Below are positions 18,337 through 26,264 of a stretch of DNA of 35,795 nt, one piece after another. Each line of letters begins with the position of its first letter. The stretch's first letter is position 1. This stretch comes from Flavobacteriales bacterium (GTDB taxonomy: Bacteria > Bacteroidota > Bacteroidia > Flavobacteriales_D > Parvicellaceae). The notes under the pieces are model-generated. The model did no database searches. It was given only the letters and a program-made list of their open reading frames with translations, and was not told the origin of the DNA. Where the stretch lies: contig JAQXDK010000039.1 of NCBI GenBank assembly GCA_029251405.1, positions 1 through 35,795 of the forward strand. Direction: 5' to 3'. The position numbers and the translations under genes are program-made.

Positions 18337-18367
18337 AAAAAAAAGAGGGGACTTTCGTCCCCTCTTT
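18337..18367 (-). terminator. Terminator-like hairpin in the rimP leader (possible attenuator)
   Basis: On the minus strand an 11-bp perfect stem (arms 18357-18367 and 18342-18352) closes a GAAA tetraloop and runs into a T tract (18337-18344, eight T in total). It has every feature of an intrinsic terminator. It lies between the predicted rimP start site and the rimP ATG at 18329, with no minus-strand gene upstream that it could otherwise terminate. On the plus strand it is not followed by a T tract. Confidence 0.72.
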
Positions 18368-18389
18368 AGTTTTCATCTTTATAATGATC

Positions 18390-18421
18390 CAAAAGTACAT
18401 TATTTTAAGAAGCCTTACAAA
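18390..18421 (-). promoter_or_regulatory. Promoter of the rimP-nusA-infB operon
   Basis: On the minus strand TTTG (18418-18421), a 20-nt spacer and TACTTTTG (18390-18397) match the Bacteroidota consensus fully. The start site is expected near 18383, about 15 bases before the leader hairpin. Confidence 0.68.
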
Positions 18422-18464
18422 TAAAACGTAAAAAAACTATGTACTTCAACTATTACCTTGTGGT

Positions 18465-19553
18465 TTGATGATAGATAAAATAGTATATTCTTTAATAAAA
18501 GGTGTTTCTATTAGAACAAAGAAACTGATAGCAGATCAGGCTGATGATTCAGAATCAATTCTTAGAGAATTAAGATTAAAAATGATAAATCTTAATACCA
18601 AATCTAGTTACAAGGTATTGAATCAACTTAACTCTAAAAATATATACAAGGAGGCGCAAACAATATTAAATATATGCACAGAAAATAATATTGAAATCAT
18701 TTTTTATAAAGAAGAAAACTATCCAAAAAATTTAATACAATGCCAAGATGCTCCCTTTCTTATATACTGTAAGGGCAAAAAACACTCAAATAACATCCCA
18801 TTATTATCTGTTGTTGGCACACGTGACTGCAGTGATTATGGCTTGGGACAATGTAAAGATTTCATTTCTTATTTAGCAAATTATAATATTGGATTGGTGA
18901 GCGGTTTGGCCTATGGAATTGATATTTATACCCATAAAATAGCGAACCAGTTAGATGTACCGAATTATGCAGTTTTAGGAAGTGGGATATTAAATATTTA
19001 TCCTAAAAAACATTTTACAGAAAGCGAACGGACTGCTGAAAATGGGATGATAATTTCTGAATTCACTCCTTTTTCTTCTCCAAAGAGCTATCATTTTCCT
19101 CAACGCAATAGAATTATTGCAGGAATGAGTATGTGCACTGTGGTGGTAGAATCTCCTATTAAAGGAGGAGCAATAATAACGGCATGTTTAGCAAATGACT
19201 ACAATAGAGATGTATTTGCAATCCCAGGAAATAACAATCAATCAACTTCAAAAGGAACCAATACTTTAATAGAAAAAAATCAAGCAGCTATTTTAAATAA
19301 TCCAGAACAAATTATAGATTTATTAGGGTTGAGCACCAGCAATAAAAATCCAGTAGGAACACAAAATGACATTCAATTAAATTCACAAGAAACTATAATT
19401 TATGAGCTAATTGCTAAGAGTAAAGACCTATCTTTCAATAAAATACAGATGGCAAGTAATTTTCCAACTTCTTATCTGAATGTGATTCTAACTAATTTAG
19501 AACTTAAAGAACTTATTACACCAAAATTTGGTAATTTTTACAACTTAAAATAA
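18465..19553 (+). CDS. dprA: DNA processing protein DprA/Smf
   Basis: DprA binds incoming single-stranded DNA during natural transformation and loads RecA onto it. The 362-residue protein has an N-terminal helical region, then the Rossmann-like DprA domain: LSVVGTRDCSDYG, NIGLVSGLAYGIDIYTHKIA, AVLGSGILNIYPKKH, FPQRNRIIAGMS, VVESPIKGGAIITA and DVFAIPGN. A C-terminal winged-helix region (about 310-360) completes it. All conserved blocks are present. It is divergent from rimP with 135 bases between. No strong promoter of its own is seen. The permease gene follows after 33 bases. Confidence 0.95.
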   Translation: MMIDKIVYSLIKGVSIRTKKLIADQADDSESILRELRLKMINLNTKSSYKVLNQLNSKNIYKEAQTILNICTENNIEIIFYKEENYPKNLIQCQDAPFLIYCKGKKHSNNIPLLSVVGTRDCSDYGLGQCKDFISYLANYNIGLVSGLAYGIDIYTHKIANQLDVPNYAVLGSGILNIYPKKHFTESERTAENGMIISEFTPFSSPKSYHFPQRNRIIAGMSMCTVVVESPIKGGAIITACLANDYNRDVFAIPGNNNQSTSKGTNTLIEKNQAAILNNPEQIIDLLGLSTSNKNPVGTQNDIQLNSQETIIYELIAKSKDLSFNKIQMASNFPTSYLNVILTNLELKELITPKFGNFYNLK

Positions 19554-19586
19554 AGATGCTGTTTGGTATTTATTAGTTTAGCATAA

Positions 19587-20798
19587 ATGAATGTTTCTAG
19601 TTTTATTGCAAAAAGATATTTATTCGCTAAAAAATCTAGGAATATTATCAATTTAATTTCTCTTATATCTTTTATTGGAATTCTAGTTAGTACAGCTTCT
19701 TTAGTTATTATTTTAAGTGGTTTTAATGGCATTCAAAAATACGTAGAAGATGTTTATGGGAAATTTGCTGCCGACCTTTATGTTTATCCAAAAACTGGGA
19801 AAATAATAGAAGAGTCTAATGACATATTTAAAGTTCTAAAAAACAATAAAGAAGTTGAATTTTTTGGCAAAGTTATTGAAGAAACCGCACTTTTAAAATT
19901 TGAAAATAAATGGGCTACTGTTTCTATTAAAGGAGTGGACGAAAGATCTTACAATAAAAATAAATGGGGTAATAATTTATTAGAAGGGAGTGGTAGTTTC
20001 AGTAAAGAAGGAATACCAACTATTCTTCTAGGATACGGCATACAAAATGAATTACAAATTCCCTACAATACAAGATTTACTAACGAAATTAAAATATTTA
20101 GTATATCAAAAAAACAAAAACTAAAGGTTCAAAACAAGCAATCTCTTCAACAGAATAATTTAATTTTTGGCGGAGTTTACTCTATAAACCCAGAACTAGA
20201 CCAATCTTCAGCAATAGTTAGTTACAGTACAGCAAATAAGATTTTTGAACGTGATAATAGCTCTAATCACATTGAAATATTTATGAAAAATAAAAAGCTA
20301 TTACAACAATTCAAAGAAGAATTAACTATGAAGAATCCAAATTTTCTTTTTAAAACGCATGAAGAAAATAACCAACTAATTTATGCTGCTAACGATGCTG
20401 AAAAATGGATGGTTCTCGCTGTTTTAATTTTTGTTTTGATATTATCTTCTTTTACAGTAATAGCCTCAATTACCATGTTAATTATTGACAAGAAAAAAGA
20501 TATTAAAAGTTTAATTGCTTTAGGTTCAAATACATCAACTATTAAAAACATATTTTTTAAAGAAGGGTTAATGATTAGTTATTTTGGAAGCATTGGAGGT
20601 CTTTTAATTGGTGTCCTGGTTTGTTGTTTACAAATTAAGTTTCATTTACTTAAATTAGATAATGCTTCTATTCCGTACTGGCCTGTATTAATAAAGTTAG
20701 AGGATATAATAATGTTATTGATTATTTTATTTCTCACAGGTTTATTAGCTTCTTTTTTGCCTGGAAAATTTCTAGTAAAGAAACTCTTAAAGAGTTAA
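19587..20798 (+). CDS. LolC/E-type ABC transporter permease (FtsX family)
   Basis: The 403-residue inner-membrane protein begins MNVSSFIAKRYLFAKKSRNIINLIS, with one membrane helix (about 20-45). A periplasmic MacB-like core domain (50-265) follows, then three C-terminal helices in the FtsX domain (about 275-300, 325-348, 370-392) around the IDKKKDIKSLIALG coupling loop. This is the arrangement of LolC/LolE, which release lipoproteins from the inner membrane towards LolA using the ATPase LolD. No ATPase gene is adjacent. Its stop shares TTAA with the convergent CNNM gene. Confidence 0.85.
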   Translation: MNVSSFIAKRYLFAKKSRNIINLISLISFIGILVSTASLVIILSGFNGIQKYVEDVYGKFAADLYVYPKTGKIIEESNDIFKVLKNNKEVEFFGKVIEETALLKFENKWATVSIKGVDERSYNKNKWGNNLLEGSGSFSKEGIPTILLGYGIQNELQIPYNTRFTNEIKIFSISKKQKLKVQNKQSLQQNNLIFGGVYSINPELDQSSAIVSYSTANKIFERDNSSNHIEIFMKNKKLLQQFKEELTMKNPNFLFKTHEENNQLIYAANDAEKWMVLAVLIFVLILSSFTVIASITMLIIDKKKDIKSLIALGSNTSTIKNIFFKEGLMISYFGSIGGLLIGVLVCCLQIKFHLLKLDNASIPYWPVLIKLEDIIMLLIILFLTGLLASFLPGKFLVKKLLKS

Positions 20799-22060
20799 TC
20801 GTCTTTGCTGATTGAAAGCTGAACTTTACTAATTTTCGTGTCGTCAGCTTCTATTATTTTAAAATTAAAACTTTCAATATTAACATTTGAACCACTTTCT
20901 GGTATAGTTTCTGCATAATATATGATCATCCCAGATAATGTTTCATAATCTTCCTTTACAGGAAGCTGTATTCGGTACTTTTCATTAATAAAGTCAATTT
21001 CTAAACGTGCAGAGAAAATGAATATATTTTCTTCGATCATCTCATGAATTAATTCTTCTTGATCATGTTCGTCATCTATTTCTCCAAAAATTTCTTCAAT
21101 TATATCTTCCATAGTTAAGATTCCGGAAGTTCCCCCGTATTCATCTACTACAACTGACACACTTCGTTTCTTTTCAATAAAATCTTCTAGTAACTTAATT
21201 CCTGACATGGATTCGGGGACAATTGAAACTGGAATAAGCATAGATTTAATACTTATGGGTATTTTAAATAATTCAATACTATGTACGTAACCAATAATGT
21301 TGTCAATATTATCTTTGTAAATAATAATTCTTGAATGTCCTGATTCTAAAAAAAGATTTTTTAAATCCTCTATATTGTCATTGATTTCCATAGCAATTAT
21401 TTCGTTCCTTGGAACCATACAATCCCTTGCTATAACCTCAGAAAAACTTAAAGCATTATGGAAAATTTTCACGTCATGTTCCATTTCTTCACCTTCTTCT
21501 AAATCTGTTTTTAGTTCTTTAATATACAAATCCAAATCTGTTTTCTTAAAACTAACTTTATCTATAGATTCCTTATTTCCAAATACTTTTAAAATGGTGT
21601 TAGTTAAAAAAACAACTACAGCTGTTAAGGGCCAAAGAAATACGTAGATAATAAATAATATAACACTAAAAAATCGGAGCGTATAATTAGGATTCAGCCT
21701 AAAAATAGCTTTAGGTAAAAACTCGGCAAATAGTAAAATAAAAAAGGTGGAAAACAATGTTTGAAGTAACAAAACTAGTGGGCTATTTAAATCAAAAGTT
21801 AATAAATAGGGCTCTACTAAATCTGCAACATATAGTGTAAATACGACTAAAGCAGTATTGTTTCCAATTAGCATTGCAGCGATAAACCATGCGGGCTTGC
21901 TAGAAAAAAACGATAAAATTTTAGCACTGAAAAGACCCTTTTTATAATCTAATTCAATTTTGAGTTTGTTTGATGAAATAAAAGCGATCTCCATTCCTGA
22001 AAAAAAAGCTGAAAAAGACAGAGATATCGCTGCTATTGAAATTAAAAAAAGTGTAGACAT
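20795..22060 (-). CDS. CNNM/CBS-domain membrane protein (hemolysin C / CorC-like)
   Basis: The 421-residue protein has an N-terminal CNNM membrane domain with four hydrophobic segments (about 3-25, 55-80, 90-115, 125-155) and the family's FSGMEIAFIS and IGNNTALV motifs. A CBS pair follows (about 205-325; RDCMVPRNEI and VVDEYGGTSGILTMEDIIEEIFGEI), then a C-terminal CorC/HlyC domain (about 340-420). CNNM proteins are linked to magnesium or cobalt homeostasis and were historically named hemolysins; in gliding flavobacteria the related GldE has the same layout. I cannot tell from sequence whether this is GldE. It is the last gene of the coaX-lptC cluster, 3 bases after its upstream neighbour. Confidence 0.86.
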   Translation of the reverse strand: MSTLFLISIAAISLSFSAFFSGMEIAFISSNKLKIELDYKKGLFSAKILSFFSSKPAWFIAAMLIGNNTALVVFTLYVADLVEPYLLTFDLNSPLVLLLQTLFSTFFILLFAEFLPKAIFRLNPNYTLRFFSVILFIIYVFLWPLTAVVVFLTNTILKVFGNKESIDKVSFKKTDLDLYIKELKTDLEEGEEMEHDVKIFHNALSFSEVIARDCMVPRNEIIAMEINDNIEDLKNLFLESGHSRIIIYKDNIDNIIGYVHSIELFKIPISIKSMLIPVSIVPESMSGIKLLEDFIEKKRSVSVVVDEYGGTSGILTMEDIIEEIFGEIDDEHDQEELIHEMIEENIFIFSARLEIDFINEKYRIQLPVKEDYETLSGMIIYYAETIPESGSNVNIESFNFKIIEADDTKISKVQLSISKDD

Positions 22061-22063
22061 TTT

Positions 22064-22261
22064 CTAATTCTTATTTAGTCTTTTCGCCAAGCCTCTTCTT
22101 ACAAGATAGATTCCCCAAGCCATCAGCGCTAAAAGAAAATAAACAAGATCATCATTGAATTCATCGGTAATATAGAAGAATATAGCTGTAGCCGTTGAAA
22201 TAATAGCAATGACTAACCAAATTTTCTCTAAACGTTTATTCCATTTTTTTAAACCTTCCAT
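22064..22261 (-). CDS. Small two-helix membrane protein
   Basis: The 65-residue protein has two membrane segments (about 13-31 IWLVIAIISTATAIFFYI and 38-54 LVYFLLALMAWGIYLV) with lysine/arginine-rich ends, so both termini probably face the cytoplasm. I do not recognise a named family. Its start codon overlaps the lptC stop by one base (TAATG), and the CNNM gene follows after 3 bases, so it is clearly part of this operon and may assist the envelope functions encoded there. Confidence 0.7.
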   Translation of the reverse strand: MEGLKKWNKRLEKIWLVIAIISTATAIFFYITDEFNDDLVYFLLALMAWGIYLVRRGLAKRLNKN

Positions 22262-22821
22262 TATTCTGTTTCAAAGTTAACGTGACCTTCAGAAATATTT
22301 GACAACTGAAAGAAAGTAAAGTTGCTGTTGGCTTTTAATTTGGTTCCTGATATACGACCTTCACTATTTGAAAAGATAACCATTTTTTCAGAATATATGC
22401 TATCCTTAGCAAAATCTATATCCAATTCATTTGCAAATAATGTATCTAAATTAAAATTGTCAAAACGAACATTATTTCTAACATGTAAGAATTCTTTCTC
22501 AGTAAAAAGCTTTCCATAATCTGCTATTAATGTAGATTCTATATTGTTTAACGAATCGTAAAAGATAAGTTTTAAACCTTCAGGGCACTCCATAATTAAA
22601 TGCTCTTCCTCAGATAAGATTTTAATTAGTTTGGGGGCTGTTAGAAGTAATTTGGACTTGCCGAAATCTGAAAAACCTAGTGTTACACCATAGGCTGTCT
22701 CTAAAGATTCAGAATTTCCTTCTAGTTGAGAAAGCTTTAATTCAGGGTTCTCTACACAAGAAAGTAAAAAATAAGTACTATAAAAAAATAGTAAAAAAAT
22801 TATTGAAGATTGATTGATCAG
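22261..22821 (-). CDS. lptC: LptC-like LPS transport lipoprotein, non-canonical start
   Basis: LptC couples the inner-membrane LPS extractor LptBFG to the periplasmic bridge. The frame open from 22824 to 22261 encodes a hydrophobic segment ending in a lipobox (FLLSC, Cys 22 if the start is 22821). A LptC-type domain follows (SLETAYGVTLGFSDFGKSK, KLIFYDSLNNIESTLIADYGK, NNVRFDNFNLDTLFANELDIDF, GRISGTKLKAN). No ATG, GTG or TTG occurs in frame before 22593, which would delete the lipobox and 76 residues. The best candidate start is CTG at 22821, overlapping the stop of the upstream gene; ATA at 22803 or ATT at 22800 are alternatives. A small sequencing error cannot be excluded. Confidence 0.78.
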   Translation of the reverse strand: MINQSSIIFLLFFYSTYFLLSCVENPELKLSQLEGNSESLETAYGVTLGFSDFGKSKLLLTAPKLIKILSEEEHLIMECPEGLKLIFYDSLNNIESTLIADYGKLFTEKEFLHVRNNVRFDNFNLDTLFANELDIDFAKDSIYSEKMVIFSNSEGRISGTKLKANSNFTFFQLSNISEGHVNFETE

Positions 22822-24116
22822 TCTCTAGTTTTTAGTCCAACATTTTGCCCCCAAAAAGGAACTTGCTGAGAAGATCCGCTTTTAACATCTAACATAATTA
22901 ATTCACTTTTTGGTAATAATTGTCCTTTCCAGCTATTGATTGCGTTAGCACTTGTTTTACCACAAGAATTTGAGGCGTATTGCAAGGCCAAACAATAGAT
23001 TAAACTTTTATTGAATGCAGAGCTTCCATATTTAATAGAACTTGATGCAATTATTCTAGCTTTTTTATCATTTGCTGCGCAATTATCTGTTAAATTACCC
23101 GCAATACTGAAAGCCTTCTTGTATTGTTTCTTATTGAAGGCAATATCATAGAGTATTTCGTACATTTTTTGATTTAAAATTTCATCATCCGAAATACTTA
23201 TCGCTCTATTAAATCTTTCTCCTGCCTTTGTGAAATTTTTTCTTTTGTAATCAGCTACAGCTGCATTATATAAGTCTTTGGCTGTTGGTGGGTTATTAGG
23301 ATCATTTAAAACTTTATCCAGTAATTCAAGATATAAGCTAGACTCTGTGCATTTATTGTTACTGAGTCTTTCAAATATTTTTTTTGTAAGAAGCATATCC
23401 TCTTTTGCAGCATTGTATTTTGAAGTGTATATTTCCTCCAATTTATCACAACTGGCACAAGGACTGATTTCCTTATCTAAAAACGCTTGCACATTTGCAT
23501 ATTTCTCTGCTTTAATAGCTTTCGCAATATTTTTATCACAAATTCCTGAAAGAATTTCATAATTTTCTAAAAATTGGTCGCATTCAATTTTTTTTGTTTT
23601 TAGCATATATTTATTAGCATAAACAAAATATTTAATATCGTTGTAAGAGGTAAACTCAGGAGATTTATCAAAAACTTCCTTATATAATTCATAAGCTTTT
23701 GGGAAGCCCTTAGAAGCGTCAAAAGCCATTATATCTGCAGCTAAATCGGCTTTTATTTGATTGCAATTACCAAAATTAGAAACCCATTGGTCATAAATAA
23801 AGTAAATGGTATCAACATACAACTTTAGTTCAGCAGATTTAGACTTTTTCTTTTCTTTTGCTATTTGTTTATAAATATAAATTCCGTTTTTATAAAGATT
23901 GGGCTTGTACTGAGGACATACTATTTGAGTTTTTCTCCAAAATTTTGCTGCATCTGCATACACTTTCTGCTTCATAAATTCTGAATAAAGAGATACATTT
24001 TTTCTACACTCTAAGCTGTCATTTCCCCAATTGGCTTTAGTAGCTTGAAAACAATCCTGAGACGTTATTACTAATAAAGAAAAAAAGAAGCTAATAGTTA
24101 CAAATAATTTATTCAT
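22818..24116 (-). CDS. Periplasmic TPR-like repeat protein
   Basis: The 432-residue protein starts with a signal peptide (MNKLFVTISFFFSLLVITSQ). The rest is predicted helical with TPR-like pairs, for example DLYNAAVADYKRKNFTKAGE (about 285-305) followed by MYEILYDIAFNKKQYKKAF, and an earlier AYELYKEVFDKSPEF. It is rich in cysteine for an exported protein (more than ten), so disulfides are likely. Similar proteins sit between coaX and lptC in other flavobacteria as conserved genes without an assigned role. It ends with a TGA that overlaps the presumed CTG start of lptC. Confidence 0.72.
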   Translation of the reverse strand: MNKLFVTISFFFSLLVITSQDCFQATKANWGNDSLECRKNVSLYSEFMKQKVYADAAKFWRKTQIVCPQYKPNLYKNGIYIYKQIAKEKKKSKSAELKLYVDTIYFIYDQWVSNFGNCNQIKADLAADIMAFDASKGFPKAYELYKEVFDKSPEFTSYNDIKYFVYANKYMLKTKKIECDQFLENYEILSGICDKNIAKAIKAEKYANVQAFLDKEISPCASCDKLEEIYTSKYNAAKEDMLLTKKIFERLSNNKCTESSLYLELLDKVLNDPNNPPTAKDLYNAAVADYKRKNFTKAGERFNRAISISDDEILNQKMYEILYDIAFNKKQYKKAFSIAGNLTDNCAANDKKARIIASSSIKYGSSAFNKSLIYCLALQYASNSCGKTSANAINSWKGQLLPKSELIMLDVKSGSSQQVPFWGQNVGLKTRD

Positions 24117-24126
24117 GTATTTTTTT

Positions 24127-25488
24127 TTAATCGTATTTTCTTTTTCTAAACCATCGGTCGTATCTAGTGTCAGGTGCTAAAGAAAAACCTATGGAGAAAT
24201 TAAAATAATTTTCTTCAATATTATTAACCTCTAAATCACCTAGTCTTCCCAATTCAAAACCTAAATTTAGTCTTGATAATGATCTAGAACTTATCATTGG
24301 TATGGATATACCAAAATTTATGCCATTATTTAATAATCCTTTTTCATTTACTATAATCTTAGATTTACTTTGGTGATATCCAAATGAATAAGAAGATTTA
24401 CTAAAAATAGATTTACTAGAGTTAGACCAATCTAAATTAGGAGTTATTCTGTATCCTACCGCTAATCTCGAAGAGGCTCCTAAAGAATTAATATTGTTGG
24501 ACACAAAGCTAGAATTATCTTTAAATTCAGTCCAATCCATAATAGAATATTGTATCCCAAAGTCCCACCTTCTTTTGTTCTTAAAAGATTTACCAATTAC
24601 AATTCCAAATTCCAATTTCTGTGGTAAGGTGATGGAAGAGGTATCGCTATTTATTTCTAAAGTGTCCTTAGCCGATTCTTGAACACCGAAGTTGTATTTG
24701 AAGGTGTAAGCAAAAAAATCATTTTGAGTAGACACGTTAGAATTGAGAGAATAGTTTACTCCTAAATTGAAAAAATATCTGTTTTCTTTTGCGGTCTTTA
24801 TTTTTTTATAGAATTGCATTCCTCCGTCAAAACTCCAACCACTTAATGATGAACGGTATTGTAATCGGGTATTGTAATCATTAGAATAATTGAATATTAC
24901 AGAGCTTGTTCTTCCTAAGTTTCCGAATAGGTAGGAACTATTTACTCCAATGGCTAATCTGGTTGTATCGCCTTTATTTACGATGTTAAAACCATTTCCA
25001 ATCATGAGTCTGTTTACAGAACCATCTCCTTTAAAAACATACGAAACCGTTGAGGTATCTAAAGGAACAGTACTTCGAACTTCGTAACCAAGTGAAGAAA
25101 CAGGTGCAATTCCTAAGACCATTCCCCAGTTTTTAGTTATGGGAAGACCTAAAAAAAGATTATTCAATCCAAAATGAGCTCCTGAAGAAGAGGTTTCATT
25201 CCCACCGTAATTTGAATTGTAGGAGGCTGCTTTTCCAGATAAAGAAACGTTATAAATAGGATTGTGTTTTAGAAATGAGGCATAAGAGGCTGGATTATTG
25301 ATGTTAATATATTGCGGTTCTGACATAGGTGCGGTAATATTTCCCCACCCAAAGTAATGAGAAGACTGAATATTATTCATTTCTCCAATACCGTACCTAG
25401 AAAAAGGAGAGGTGTTTAATACCTGAGCCTGAATAGAAAAACTTAGTAGTCCAAGAAATATAATATTGTATTTAATTATTTTTAGCAT
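24127..25488 (-). CDS. Outer-membrane beta-barrel protein of the coaX-lptC cluster
   Basis: The 453-residue protein has a signal peptide (MLKIIKYNIIFLGLLSFSIQAQ). It then has the NTSPFSRYGIGEM opening that marks a conserved flavobacterial barrel family, followed by NPASYASF and many alternating strands (GAHFGLNNLFLGLPITKNWG, LEFGIVIGKSF, FNFSIGFSLAP). It has features in common with FadL-type barrels, but a substrate cannot be named. It overlaps the end of coaX by 17 bases, and the TPR-like gene follows after 10 bases, so it is cotranscribed with both. Confidence 0.72.
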   Translation of the reverse strand: MLKIIKYNIIFLGLLSFSIQAQVLNTSPFSRYGIGEMNNIQSSHYFGWGNITAPMSEPQYININNPASYASFLKHNPIYNVSLSGKAASYNSNYGGNETSSSGAHFGLNNLFLGLPITKNWGMVLGIAPVSSLGYEVRSTVPLDTSTVSYVFKGDGSVNRLMIGNGFNIVNKGDTTRLAIGVNSSYLFGNLGRTSSVIFNYSNDYNTRLQYRSSLSGWSFDGGMQFYKKIKTAKENRYFFNLGVNYSLNSNVSTQNDFFAYTFKYNFGVQESAKDTLEINSDTSSITLPQKLEFGIVIGKSFKNKRRWDFGIQYSIMDWTEFKDNSSFVSNNINSLGASSRLAVGYRITPNLDWSNSSKSIFSKSSYSFGYHQSKSKIIVNEKGLLNNGINFGISIPMISSRSLSRLNLGFELGRLGDLEVNNIEENYFNFSIGFSLAPDTRYDRWFRKRKYD

Positions 25489-26200
25489 TGTAATTTAAAA
25501 TACAGTTTAAACCAATAAGGGTTAAATTTTCATGTGCAAAGATGCTATTTTTTTTAATTGATACAATTGATTTTATGAAAGCACTATCACCACCTGTCAA
25601 AATAATGTTAGTTTTTGGATATAAGTCTGTATAGTTTTTAACGATTTCAGTTATTTCTGCTTTAACACCGTTTATAACACCACTTTCAATAGATTTAACG
25701 GTATCTGAACCAATGAGTTTAGGTTCCTTTAGCTCTAATTTCACGTTTGGAAGACTTTCTGTATATTTATTCAATGCTTTAAATCTAATAGAAAACCCAG
25801 GTGAAATACTGCCACCTAAATAATGGTTTTTGAAGTTTATAAAATCATAAGTAATACAAGTTCCAATATCTATTATTAGATTATTTTGATTTGGTAAAAT
25901 AGAATAAGCTCCTACAGAATTTGCGATTCTGTCTAGTCCTAAACTAGAGTATGAATTGTATTTTATTTCAATAGGAAACAAAAGTTGACGATTCATAGCA
26001 ACAAGCTTTGGGTAAGTAGAGATTAATTTTTTTGTAAGGTCAGGGTTGGATACATTTGAAATTATTCCAGACGACACAGCTATAGTTTTTAGATAACTAA
26101 AGACAGCATCAAAATTATCGGTACAAATTTTTTTAATTCTTTGGTTTTCGAAAATAGCAAGTTTTGTTCTGGTGTTTCCTATGTCAATAGCTATATTCAT
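25472..26200 (-). CDS. coaX: Type III pantothenate kinase
   Basis: CoaX phosphorylates pantothenate, the first step of coenzyme A synthesis, and needs a monovalent cation. The 242-residue protein shows the ASKHA-fold signatures: DIGNTRTKLAIF (phosphate 1), GLDRIANSVGAY (substrate binding), LIIDIGTCITYDF (phosphate 2), GGSISPGFSIRFKAL, and ILTGGDSAF (adenosine). Length is normal. It is the first gene of the envelope cluster. An intrinsic-terminator-like hairpin ends 5 bases before its start codon. It presumably ends the hppA transcript, so coaX must be read from a promoter inside the 64-base gap or by read-through. Confidence 0.93.
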   Translation of the reverse strand: MNIAIDIGNTRTKLAIFENQRIKKICTDNFDAVFSYLKTIAVSSGIISNVSNPDLTKKLISTYPKLVAMNRQLLFPIEIKYNSYSSLGLDRIANSVGAYSILPNQNNLIIDIGTCITYDFINFKNHYLGGSISPGFSIRFKALNKYTESLPNVKLELKEPKLIGSDTVKSIESGVINGVKAEITEIVKNYTDLYPKTNIILTGGDSAFIKSIVSIKKNSIFAHENLTLIGLNCILNYNAKNN

Positions 26201-26204
26201 AAAT

Positions 26205-26227
26205 AAAAAATCCGGATTTAACCGGAT
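26205..26227 (-). terminator. Terminator-like hairpin between hppA and coaX
   Basis: The stem ATCCGG/CCGGAT (26222-26227 with 26210-26215) has a 6-nt loop and is followed on the minus strand by six T (26205-26210, the first paired). It lies 37 bases after the hppA stop codon and 5 bases before the coaX ATG, so it also sits in any coaX leader. Confidence 0.58.
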
Positions 26228-26264
26228 CTAAATTAATCGAAATATTTGGACTAATTTAATTTCA

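Noticed and set aside
22261-22593. lptC starting at the ATG at 22593
   Set aside because: This would remove the lipobox and 76 residues with clear LptC-like continuity, so a non-canonical upstream start is more likely.
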